A stretch of 43,209 bases of DNA from Anaerovorax odorimutans. GTDB taxonomy: Bacteria; Bacillota; Clostridia; Peptostreptococcales; JAAYPU01. Position numbers and translations under genes: made by a program. Location of the stretch: contig JAENZQ010000009.1 in assembly GCA_016841185.1 (NCBI GenBank), forward strand, positions 1-43,209, written 5' to 3'. Below the pieces are notes generated by a model. It ran no database searches and was not told where the DNA came from. It worked only from the letters and a program-made list of their open reading frames with translations. Of the stretch, positions 16,558 to 25,027 are shown piece by piece (position 1 is the first letter of the stretch; each line of letters opens with the position of its first letter).

Positions 16558-19500
16558 ATGATTCTAAAACGAAAGAATAAGTTTATAGCATTTATTATAA
16601 TAGCTTTGATGGCCCTTTCGATATGGCCAAGTAATGTATTTGCAACAGACAGTTTAAGCGGTTCTAATATAAAAGGAAAAGAGGAAATTGTTACTTTTTA
16701 TATTGGACAGGAATACTACAAGAAAGGAAGCATTATTGTAGAAACAGATGTAGCACCATATATTAAAGATGATAGGACAATGCTGCCGATTGCGTTTATA
16801 GCTTCAGCCTTAGGAACAGATGAAGTTATTTGGGTTCCTGAAAGTCAAACTGTAAAAATCATAAAAGGTGATGACTTAATTGAGACTAAAATTGGCAGCA
16901 AAAAATTAATAGTTAACGAAAAGATACTAATGATGGATACAGCTGCTGAGATTAAAGACATTGAGGGCGGTGGCGGACGTACTATGTTGCCAATCGCTTT
17001 TATCGCCAGAGCACTGAATGTAGGCTATCGATGGGACGGGGAAACGAGAAGTGTGGATTTTTACGGTTACACAGAAATTTTTGGAGAAAAGGGGACCTAT
17101 GGACCGAAAACAGACTCTGAAACCATAGTAGGAAATGTAGTAATAACTGCAGGCAAAGTAAACTTAAGAAATTTAGTCATTAAAGGAAACTTGATTATAG
17201 CTGAAGCTGTAGGAGATGAAGATGTCTATCTGAAGAATATTGTTGTTGAAGGAAATACATATATTCGGGGTGGCGGCAATGACAGCATTCATATCGACGG
17301 CGGATCTTTCAATGGAGATATAATTATCGAAAACACGTCTCAAGGGGGTATTCGGGTAGTAGCAAATGATGTGGATGGAGTAAGCATTATTATTGCTACG
17401 GATGTTGATGACGAAGTGATTTTGAAAGGGACTTTTGGCAATGTAGAAATATTAGCTGCAAATGCTGTGGTATCTATTCATAGTCAAACAACAATTGAAA
17501 ATATGATTGTTAATGATACAGCTGAGATTACTCTTGCTGCGACAACCATTGTTAAGAAAACGACATTTAACGCTCAGACAACAGTAAAAGCATATGGAAG
17601 GATGAAAGCGATATATGTTAATTCTAACAATGTAAAAATTTACACGAATACACCGCCTGAAATACATGAGGTTTCACCCGGTAAAAAACCTGCAAATATA
17701 ATAGAATTCTCGAGAAAAACAAGAAGAAGATCGAAAGAAATAGAAGCCACCGGTATCACTGTTTCACCCACAAGTATGATCTTAGTAGCCGGCGGAGATA
17801 CAGGAACTATTACTGCATCGGTAAGCCCCAAAAACGCATCTAACAAGAATGTGACATGGAGTTCTAGCGATCCAATGATTGCGACAGTTGATAATGGAAC
17901 TGTAACGCCTGTTAGAACAGGATCGGCCATTATTACGGCAGCTTTAACTTCAAATAGAACATATTCGGCAATTTGTGCCGTTACGGTGATTCCACCGAGT
18001 ACGATTCCGGATCGAATGAATTTAACTTTGATAGGAGAAGGAATAACCGCAGACCCTGGAGCCGGAGTGCTTCAAAAGAACACGGAAGTAACAATAACGG
18101 TAACTGCACCGATAGGCATGCGGGTTGCGACTTTTATAGTAAATGGAGTGAACAAGAAGGCAGACTTGGAGGCAAATCCGTCAGGCAAATATATTTTCAA
18201 TATAACTGAGGACACAACTGTGGAGGTAACATATGAAGCAACGCCGTCGGTACCCACAAACTTAGTACTGTGGCTTGATGCAACCGATTACAGTGAAAGT
18301 ACCGGTATATGGCCGGATAAAAGCGGCAAAGGCAATAGCGTAACTCAGGATAGTTCTTCCAGCCGGCCCGATTATATTGCAAACGGACTGAACGGAAACC
18401 CGGTGGTGCAGTTTGACGGAAGTGACGACTACCTGAATCTGGATTGGGCAGATGGTTCTTTGGATACGGATTCACTTACCATGTTCCTTGTTTTGAAAAA
18501 CAACGACATGAGCGGAGGCTCTCAGACGATTATGGGCAACTATGATCAGGAGGACGAAGTGGCTATTCACAAGAGCGGGTCATCTCCATATCCTATTACA
18601 GCCGGCATTTCAACACCTTTCAGAGATAACAGGATTGCATTTACCAGTGATCCGGGGCCTTATGTACTGACATATGAATATGACAACGATTCAACCGCAC
18701 ACACAACCTTTGTTGACGGTATTCAGGCCAATACGCTAAACAAGAGTGCCGACATCAGCTGGAATGATACTGCCATAGGACGAAATGGAGGACCGACAGG
18801 TTCCCACATATCCGAATGGAACTGGAATGGCGACATTGCAGAGATACGAATTTACAACGATGCGCTTACTGCAACAGAGCGTCAGGCGGTTGAACAAGAG
18901 CTGAATGATAAATGGTTAGTGGGAGAAAAGTATACTGTTACCTTTACGAATCCGGCAAATGGCAGTTTGAGCGCTGTGGTAGACGGTGTTGCCATAAGTA
19001 ACGGTGCTAAAGTAGCAGAAGGCAATGACGTTGCATTTACTGTAATACCCGATACGGGGTATCAAGTGAAGCAGTGGACAGTTAACGGATCAGTTGTACC
19101 GGGGAAAACAGGTTTGACTTATATATATGAGGACCTAAGCGGGGATGTTACGGTAGAGGTAACCCTGGAAGCAACGCCGTCGGTACCCACAAACTTAGTA
19201 CTGTGGCTTGATGCAACCGATTACAGTGAAAGTACCGGTATATGGCCGGATAAAAGCGGCAAAGGCAATAGCGTAACTCAGGATAGTTCTTCCAGCCGGC
19301 CCGATTATATTGCAAACGGACTGAACGGAAACCCGGTGGTGCAGTTTGACGGAAGTGACGACTACCTGAATCTGGATTGGGCAGATGGTTCTTTGGATAC
19401 GGATTCACTTACCATGTTCCTTGTTTTGAAAAACAACGACATGAGCGGAGGCTCTCAGACGATTATGGGCAACTATGATCAGGAGGACGAAGTGGCTATT

Positions 19501-20829
19501 CACAAGAGCGGGTCATCTCCATATCCTATTACAGCCGGCATTTCAACACCTTTCAGAGATAACAGGATTGCATTTACCAGTGATCCGGGGCCTTATGTAC
19601 TGACATATGAATATGACAACGATTCAACCGCACACACAACCTTTGTTGACGGTATTCAGGCCAATACGCTAAACAAGAGTGCCGACATCAGCTGGAATGA
19701 TACTGCCATAGGACGAAATGGAGGACCGACAGGTTCCCACATATCCGAATGGAACTGGAATGGCGACATTGCAGAGATACGAATTTACAACGATGCGCTT
19801 ACTGCAACAGAGCGTCAGGCGGTTGAACAAGAGCTGAATGATAAATGGTTAGTGGGAGAACCTGGTGATTATAGCATCCTATATAATCCTTATGCAGATG
19901 TAGAGTGGGATACAGTAAATCATTACAAAGCCAATCTCCATACCCACACTGACGAAAGCGATGGTTCTTTATCTCCGGATGAAGTAATCGATGCATATCA
20001 TGATGCAGGTTATAAAATCTTAGCGCTGACAGACCATGACACTATGGGAGGGGCGGATACCACATGGCCTTGGACAGATTGGAACAGAGACCCGGAGGAT
20101 TTGGGAATGTTAGCTGTTCAGGGTAATGAAATTTCCGGCACAGATCATATTAACAGCTTCTTCAACGATTACGGGGGTGCAAGCTATGGTCAGGAAGAAC
20201 AGGTATTACAGCAAATACAGAGCAGAAACGGTATGGCGATGATCAATCATCCGGGGAGATATTTCAGGTCTGATACATGGTATAAAGAACTGTATGAAAC
20301 CTATTATCAACAGCCGTTGATTGGAATGGAAGTGCATAACCAAGGCGACAGGTATCCAAGTGACAGGGATTTGTGGGACAGAATCAATGCCCTTGTTATG
20401 CCGGAGGTTATGATATTTGGCCTCAGCAATGACGATATGCACCAAAGCAGTCATTTATTTAGGAACTATCAATTTATGCTCATGGACGAATTAACGGAGG
20501 AAAAACTCAGGGATTCTTTAATTGAAGGATCGTATTACTTTTGTTATGAATCAGGAGGCAGCGGGGATGTTAATCCTCCGGTTCCACGGATTAATGGAAT
20601 TGAAATAACAGACAATGGGACAGTAATTACTATTGAAGCAAGCAATATAAATATCAATAATTCAGGGCATACAATAACATGGAAAACAAATAATGGTGTA
20701 GTAGGAACCGGATATTCATTTGATATTGACGATCTTAGCTCGGGAAGTATTTTCCTCAGGGCCGAACTTGTTAACGGATCCGGAAAAACCTACACACAAC
20801 CTTTTGTTCTTAAGGATGAAAGGCGGTAA
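16558..20829 (+). CDS. Secreted PHP-family metal-dependent phosphoesterase with beta-helix and twin LamG-like domains
   Basis: A 1423-residue exported protein. The order is: signal peptide (1-30); two copper-amine-oxidase-N-like stalk units (42-172, each with RTMLPIAFIA); a beta-helix-like region (173-375); BIG2 (395-480); InlB-like repeat (485-560); LamG-like domain 1 (562-790, VLWLDATDYSES); a second InlB-like repeat (791-871); an identical LamG-like domain 2 (873-1101); a PHP phosphoesterase domain (1115-1338); and a C-terminal Ig-like domain. The PHP metal ligands are present: His1128 and His1130 (NLHTHT), His1160 and Asp1161 (LTDHD), Glu1191, His1231 (NHPGR), and Asp1292 and His1295 (NDDMH). 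It should hydrolyse a phosphate ester outside the cell. No SLH domain is present, so anchoring must come from the stalk or carbohydrate-binding domains. GAAGGAGG precedes the ATG. Confidence 0.88.
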   Translation: MILKRKNKFIAFIIIALMALSIWPSNVFATDSLSGSNIKGKEEIVTFYIGQEYYKKGSIIVETDVAPYIKDDRTMLPIAFIASALGTDEVIWVPESQTVKIIKGDDLIETKIGSKKLIVNEKILMMDTAAEIKDIEGGGGRTMLPIAFIARALNVGYRWDGETRSVDFYGYTEIFGEKGTYGPKTDSETIVGNVVITAGKVNLRNLVIKGNLIIAEAVGDEDVYLKNIVVEGNTYIRGGGNDSIHIDGGSFNGDIIIENTSQGGIRVVANDVDGVSIIIATDVDDEVILKGTFGNVEILAANAVVSIHSQTTIENMIVNDTAEITLAATTIVKKTTFNAQTTVKAYGRMKAIYVNSNNVKIYTNTPPEIHEVSPGKKPANIIEFSRKTRRRSKEIEATGITVSPTSMILVAGGDTGTITASVSPKNASNKNVTWSSSDPMIATVDNGTVTPVRTGSAIITAALTSNRTYSAICAVTVIPPSTIPDRMNLTLIGEGITADPGAGVLQKNTEVTITVTAPIGMRVATFIVNGVNKKADLEANPSGKYIFNITEDTTVEVTYEATPSVPTNLVLWLDATDYSESTGIWPDKSGKGNSVTQDSSSSRPDYIANGLNGNPVVQFDGSDDYLNLDWADGSLDTDSLTMFLVLKNNDMSGGSQTIMGNYDQEDEVAIHKSGSSPYPITAGISTPFRDNRIAFTSDPGPYVLTYEYDNDSTAHTTFVDGIQANTLNKSADISWNDTAIGRNGGPTGSHISEWNWNGDIAEIRIYNDALTATERQAVEQELNDKWLVGEKYTVTFTNPANGSLSAVVDGVAISNGAKVAEGNDVAFTVIPDTGYQVKQWTVNGSVVPGKTGLTYIYEDLSGDVTVEVTLEATPSVPTNLVLWLDATDYSESTGIWPDKSGKGNSVTQDSSSSRPDYIANGLNGNPVVQFDGSDDYLNLDWADGSLDTDSLTMFLVLKNNDMSGGSQTIMGNYDQEDEVAIHKSGSSPYPITAGISTPFRDNRIAFTSDPGPYVLTYEYDNDSTAHTTFVDGIQANTLNKSADISWNDTAIGRNGGPTGSHISEWNWNGDIAEIRIYNDALTATERQAVEQELNDKWLVGEPGDYSILYNPYADVEWDTVNHYKANLHTHTDESDGSLSPDEVIDAYHDAGYKILALTDHDTMGGADTTWPWTDWNRDPEDLGMLAVQGNEISGTDHINSFFNDYGGASYGQEEQVLQQIQSRNGMAMINHPGRYFRSDTWYKELYETYYQQPLIGMEVHNQGDRYPSDRDLWDRINALVMPEVMIFGLSNDDMHQSSHLFRNYQFMLMDELTEEKLRDSLIEGSYYFCYESGGSGDVNPPVPRINGIEITDNGTVITIEASNININNSGHTITWKTNNGVVGTGYSFDIDDLSSGSIFLRAELVNGSGKTYTQPFVLKDERR
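18235..18927 (+). repeat. LamG-like domain repeat, copy 1 (693 bp)
   Basis: It encodes one LamG-like domain plus its lead-in. Copy 2 lies 933 bp downstream at 19168-19860 and appears identical at every base I compared. The 933-bp offset is a multiple of three, so recombination would delete one domain in frame. Confidence 0.9.
19168..19860 (+). repeat. LamG-like domain repeat, copy 2 (693 bp)
   Basis: This is the second copy of the unit at 18235-18927. The 240 bp between copies encode an InlB-like repeat that resembles, but does not equal, the one before copy 1. The duplication therefore involved a two-domain unit, with only the LamG part kept or converted to identity. Confidence 0.9.
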
Positions 20830-21056
20830 TGTTAACGTACCCTTACTTTATTTCACCAATTAGAAAAGAGGCAGCCGATGTTAATGCGCACAATGAAGAA
20901 GAACAAATAATGCTAAAACACCCAATTGAAGAGAAGTGGGCAGTGCGCATTTTGCCCGGTAATAAATATGCATATGCAAAACTTCGGGGCGCTGTGGCGG
21001 ATATTTTGCCTGATGATTGGTGTGATAGAGTACTTAATGAGAACCAAAACAAATAG
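20829..21056 (+). CDS. Small uncharacterised protein, start overlaps upstream stop
   Basis: A 75-codon frame whose ATG overlaps the last base of the PHP gene stop (TAATG), an arrangement typical of translational coupling. An AAAGGCGG stretch lies 2-3 nt before the ATG, closer than ideal. The product is soluble-looking, with no signal peptide or membrane segment; its C-terminal half (WAVRILPGNKYAYAKLRGAV) looks like a folded beta/alpha segment. I do not recognise the family. A clear terminator follows at 21091. It could instead be a remnant. Confidence 0.4.
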   Translation: MLTYPYFISPIRKEAADVNAHNEEEQIMLKHPIEEKWAVRILPGNKYAYAKLRGAVADILPDDWCDRVLNENQNK

Positions 21057-21090
21057 TATGGCTTGAAAATGGTATGAAAAACAAAAAAAG

Positions 21091-21123
21091 TTCGGTGATA
21101 TTAAATACATCACCGAATTTTTA
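21091..21123 (+). terminator. Intrinsic terminator after the PHP protein operon
   Basis: TTCGGTGAT (21091-21099) pairs with ATCACCGAA (21109-21117), followed by TTTTT. It separates the PHP unit from the LuxR regulator. Confidence 0.85.
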
Positions 21124-21278
21124 TTAAGATACTTTGTAAAAAAAGTTTTCTTAATTAGTCTTCTAAATTATTCTAAAATCCATTTTGTTGCATATTTTTA
21201 CAAATACTATTAAAATATAATTGACTATAATTTACCAATCGGTTAATACTATGATGAATAAAATCAGGAGAAAACAAT

Positions 21279-23756
21279 ATGAAGGGGCAAAAACCTGATA
21301 AAACGGAGTTGCGCTATTATTCAGAACGGCTTAAACGAAAGTTGCATGAACTTTGTTTTATATCCACAACGATTATTGAAGCACCTTCCGGTTATGGTAA
21401 GACTACGGCAGTAAAGGATTTTTTAGAAACGGAAATACCTAAAATCACACCTGTTCATTGGTTTACTGCTGTAGATGAAGCCCCTACCGCAAGCTTCGGG
21501 CGTCTCTGTCGTGAAATTGATAAGATAGACAGATCAGCAGGAGAACGGCTCTTAAAAATTGGGCTGCCGAATGCTGCCACCATGGGTGAGGCCTGTGACA
21601 CTTTAAGGACCATTCAATGCAAACAGGAAACCTACTTTGTGATAGATAACTTTCAGTTTTTACAAGTATTCCTGACATCTTCTTTTTTTACAGCTCTTAT
21701 TGACCATGGAGGAGAGGCGTTGCATATCGTTATTATTACGCAGATGTTGGAACGGAATATGCATGCTGCTGCTGCGAGTCGTTGTTTTTTGCATATTACA
21801 GCTTCGGATCTTCGGTTGGAAACAGAAGACATTAGCCGATATTATGCTCTTGAGGATGTGAATATTACGCATGAAGAAGCCCAATATGTTGAAAACAGTA
21901 CAGAGGGTTGGATTATTGCAGTATATTTACAGCTCACAGCTTTTAAGGAAACAGGTGCTTTTTCTGATAATACCATTTTATCGCTTATGGAACATTTAGT
22001 ATGGGATACGCTGACAAATGAACAGAAAATCTTTCTTATGCGTCTGTCGCTGTTTGAAACCATTACTTTACAGCAAGCATGTATCCTTATTAAAAGTGAA
22101 ACGCTTCCTGTTTATGCGCAGGAAGCTCTGGATATTCCGTTTATTCAATATGAAAGAGCTGGACAGCAATACGAGTTGCATAGTATTTTATCAGAGCTGC
22201 TTAAGCAGAAACGGGGTGATCAGGGAGCGGTTTTTGAACAAGAATGTATATTACAGGCTGGAGATTTATGTCGGGATGAAGGCAGGATAGCAGAGGCCTT
22301 GGGCTTTTATTGGCAGGTAAAAGACTATGAAAGTATGCTTTCTATTGATTTTTCCTGCTTAATTTTAGAAGAAATCAGAAATACGCCTTTCTCAATAATT
22401 GCATTGGATATTGCACAAAACTGTTCGGCTGACATAAAAAAGGTATATCCTCTTTCCATGTTGCGGATTGCATGGACATTGCTTACCTTTGGATTTTATG
22501 CGGCGTTTGATGAAATAATGGATGAACTGGGAATAATGCTTGATTCAGAAGAAAGAGAGGATGCTTCTCTTTTGCGTGGCGAGTGGCTGCTGCTGTCTTC
22601 ATTTAAAAGCTATCCTAAGACAGTAGAAATGACGGCTATTCTTGAAAAGGCTGCTGAGCTTTTTAAAGGTCAATGCTCAAAGGTGATTCTCCATGACTCA
22701 CCGTGGTGGTTTGGCAGTTGCGCTCCATTAACGGATTTTCATATGACTCCCGGAGAGGCTGAAAAAGAAGCGGATGATCTTGAAAAGTATGTGGCACTTT
22801 TTTCAAACCTGACCAATGGGCAAGGCAGCGGAGCAGATGCGTTGTATCGTGCGGTATTGGCTTATCACAAAGGAAATATCAACGAAGCGGAGGCCTTTGC
22901 ATATAAGGCTACATATCTTGCTGAAAGCAAGAAACAAAGCATTATACAGTTAGGTGCCACTTTGCAGCTTGCCCAAGTGGCACTTCACAAGGCGGACACA
23001 GAAGGGTGGCAGCACGCTATAAATTCCATGGAGCGTGCTGTTTCTTATCCAATGCAGAATTCCTTTGCGGTTCGTTCGGCATTGGATATCATGCGCGGCA
23101 TGCTTCTTGTAGAGCTGCAGCAATTGGATGAGATTGCTGAGTGGTTGAAAAATGGTGATTTTTCGAGTAAAAGGCTTCTGCAGCCGATGTTGCCTCTTGC
23201 CTTGTTTGTACATACACTTTTCTTATTGCACCGGGGAGAAGTTTCACGAATGATTGGTATTATAGAGGCAAACCTATCAAAACAATCGATGAATACACCT
23301 GTTAATAACATGCTTCTTACACTTAATTTGGCAGTCGGTTATTTAAATATAAAAAACCATGATAAAGCTGTTGCACTTGTAAAAAATACAGCTCAAAGTG
23401 TTATGCCTGACGGCATGGTCTTTACATTTGCTTCTTTTTCATGGTTGCTTCAGGGGCTGACGGATGAAATTATTGAGCAGGAATATCCTGAGCTTTTTAA
23501 TACTTTTAAAGGGATAAAAGAGCGTTTTAGTTCAGGATGGAGAAAACTGCATAAAGATATTTCTCCTGAGGAGCTGCCTTCAGATCTGACGGAGCGTGAG
23601 CGCGAAGTGGCAATGCTTGCTGCAGGCGGTTTACGCAACGTCGAAATAGCTGAAAAACTGTTTATAAGCGAAAGCACGGTCCGTACCCATATGCGCACCA
23701 TATTTAGAAAACTGGACATTGACCGCCGTGTGAAGCTTGCAGAAAAATTGAAATAA
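21279..23756 (+). CDS. MalT-type large ATP-binding LuxR (LAL) transcriptional activator
   Basis: An 825-residue STAND-class regulator. A P-loop at residues 35-43 (APSGYGKTT, Lys41) and a Walker B strand (YFVIDNF, Asp124) form the ATPase. A long helical TPR-like sensor region follows (about 330-740). A C-terminal LuxR helix-turn-helix (764-825, LTEREREVAMLAAGGLRNVE then ISESTVRTHM) binds DNA. Such proteins switch on target genes when a small inducer and ATP allow oligomerisation. Length fits the family (800-950). AGGAG is 8-9 nt before the ATG. The next gene, a small membrane protein, starts 14 bp after the stop, so they are co-transcribed. The flanking surface-protein genes are likely but unproven targets. 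Confidence 0.9.
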   Translation: MKGQKPDKTELRYYSERLKRKLHELCFISTTIIEAPSGYGKTTAVKDFLETEIPKITPVHWFTAVDEAPTASFGRLCREIDKIDRSAGERLLKIGLPNAATMGEACDTLRTIQCKQETYFVIDNFQFLQVFLTSSFFTALIDHGGEALHIVIITQMLERNMHAAAASRCFLHITASDLRLETEDISRYYALEDVNITHEEAQYVENSTEGWIIAVYLQLTAFKETGAFSDNTILSLMEHLVWDTLTNEQKIFLMRLSLFETITLQQACILIKSETLPVYAQEALDIPFIQYERAGQQYELHSILSELLKQKRGDQGAVFEQECILQAGDLCRDEGRIAEALGFYWQVKDYESMLSIDFSCLILEEIRNTPFSIIALDIAQNCSADIKKVYPLSMLRIAWTLLTFGFYAAFDEIMDELGIMLDSEEREDASLLRGEWLLLSSFKSYPKTVEMTAILEKAAELFKGQCSKVILHDSPWWFGSCAPLTDFHMTPGEAEKEADDLEKYVALFSNLTNGQGSGADALYRAVLAYHKGNINEAEAFAYKATYLAESKKQSIIQLGATLQLAQVALHKADTEGWQHAINSMERAVSYPMQNSFAVRSALDIMRGMLLVELQQLDEIAEWLKNGDFSSKRLLQPMLPLALFVHTLFLLHRGEVSRMIGIIEANLSKQSMNTPVNNMLLTLNLAVGYLNIKNHDKAVALVKNTAQSVMPDGMVFTFASFSWLLQGLTDEIIEQEYPELFNTFKGIKERFSSGWRKLHKDISPEELPSDLTEREREVAMLAAGGLRNVEIAEKLFISESTVRTHMRTIFRKLDIDRRVKLAEKLK

Positions 23757-23770
23757 TAGAGGAAAATGCC

Positions 23771-24244
23771 ATGAATCAAGAGATCAGAGCCTATTTGCGT
23801 CTCGAAGCCACAGTGGCAGCAGCTTTTAATTTTTTTATAAACGGTATGGTTTCTGCCCTTATTTATCATAAAGCGGATAGTGTACCTTTTGATGCTGTCA
23901 GCATTGCCATTGACCTTTTACTGACTTGTTTTTTTATATTTACCGTTACAGTATTTTTTTGCAGAGCGAGCTTAAGAAGGACGAAAACCTATGGTATTCT
24001 TAAGAATGATACCATTGCTATGCATTATTTGAGCCGTTTGTTTAATTATCCGGTGTTATTTGGTGTTTTACTGGGAATTTTCACGGCAATGCTATTATTT
24101 GTTCTGATAGCCCCAGCTTTTGTTTTGCTACATATCGATAAGATTCCATTTGGATGGTATATTGTGTTTAAAACGACATTTTGTGCTTTTCTGGGGTATG
24201 GCGTGACGTTGTTGGAAATGTACTCAGGTATGTGCACTAAATAA
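23771..24244 (+). CDS. Small four-helix membrane protein linked to LAL regulator
   Basis: A 157-residue protein with about four hydrophobic segments (roughly 12-32, 42-64, 92-118, 128-150) and a basic loop (RASLRRTKTYG) between the second and third. I do not recognise the family. It follows the LuxR-type activator by 14 bp with a GAGGAAAA ribosome site, and a regulator gene starts 53 bp downstream. Membrane proteins of this size next to LAL regulators may be transporters or signal-sensing partners; that is inference only. Confidence 0.7.
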   Translation: MNQEIRAYLRLEATVAAAFNFFINGMVSALIYHKADSVPFDAVSIAIDLLLTCFFIFTVTVFFCRASLRRTKTYGILKNDTIAMHYLSRLFNYPVLFGVLLGIFTAMLLFVLIAPAFVLLHIDKIPFGWYIVFKTTFCAFLGYGVTLLEMYSGMCTK

Positions 24245-24297
24245 AATTATGATAAAATAAAAGGCAAGTTTAAAGAATTTATTCCGGAGAGATTATA

Positions 24298-25014
24298 ATG
24301 AACCTCTACAAAGTTGCGGTGTGTGATGATAATGCTCAAGAATTAAATAATTTGTCTCATATGATAAGTTCTATACTGGATGAAAAGGCTGCCGATTACG
24401 AGATAAGCAGGTTTATATCGGGAGAGGGTGCTGTAAATGCCATCGTCAATCAAAATAGAAATTATGACATCCTTTTCCTTGATATTTTAATGGATAAATT
24501 GGATGGGATCATGACGGCAAGGAAAATAAGAGAAGAAGATGATGATGTCAGTATCGTTTTTATCACCGGGTCCCCTAATTTTGTATTTGAAGGGTATGAT
24601 GTACAGGCTTTACACTATATTTTAAAGCCTATTGATAAAGAGAAACTTTCAGAGATTCTCATTTATGACTGGAGCAAAAGAAATCAAAAAAATTATATGG
24701 ATGTAAAGCTTAAACACTCTGTTGTCCGTATTTTGTTTGATGAAACAATATATTTGGAATCCAAAGGCAGAAGAGTAAGAATCATTACTACTGATAAAGA
24801 ATATGAAACATACGGGACACTGACACAGTTTAATGAAACCCTTCCTTCAGAGCAGTTTATTTCCTGTCACAAAAGTTTTGTAGTCAACTTGAATTATGTT
24901 TCGAAGATTTCAAGAACATATTTCACCACTGCCTGTAATAAAATAATCCCTATCAGCAAAGCCCGATATCCGGATTCAAAAAAAGCCTTTATCAATTTTA
25001 TCGGGAAAGGGTGA
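24298..25014 (+). CDS. LytTR-family response regulator (AgrA/LytR type)
   Basis: 238 residues. The receiver domain (4-120) has acidic pair Asp10-Asp11, phospho-acceptor Asp62 (LFLDILMD), the FITG threonine and the YILKPID lysine, all intact. The LytTR DNA-binding domain (about 133-236) shows YLESKGRRVRI and FISCHKSFVVNLNYV. Such regulators bind paired direct repeats upstream of virulence, bacteriocin or cell-surface genes. CGGAGAG precedes the ATG. A histidine kinase gene faces it tail-to-tail with only 13 bp between stops and is its probable partner, an unusual layout because partners are normally co-directional. Confidence 0.9.
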   Translation: MNLYKVAVCDDNAQELNNLSHMISSILDEKAADYEISRFISGEGAVNAIVNQNRNYDILFLDILMDKLDGIMTARKIREEDDDVSIVFITGSPNFVFEGYDVQALHYILKPIDKEKLSEILIYDWSKRNQKNYMDVKLKHSVVRILFDETIYLESKGRRVRIITTDKEYETYGTLTQFNETLPSEQFISCHKSFVVNLNYVSKISRTYFTTACNKIIPISKARYPDSKKAFINFIGKG

Positions 25015-25027
25015 TGTTCCGATTCTA

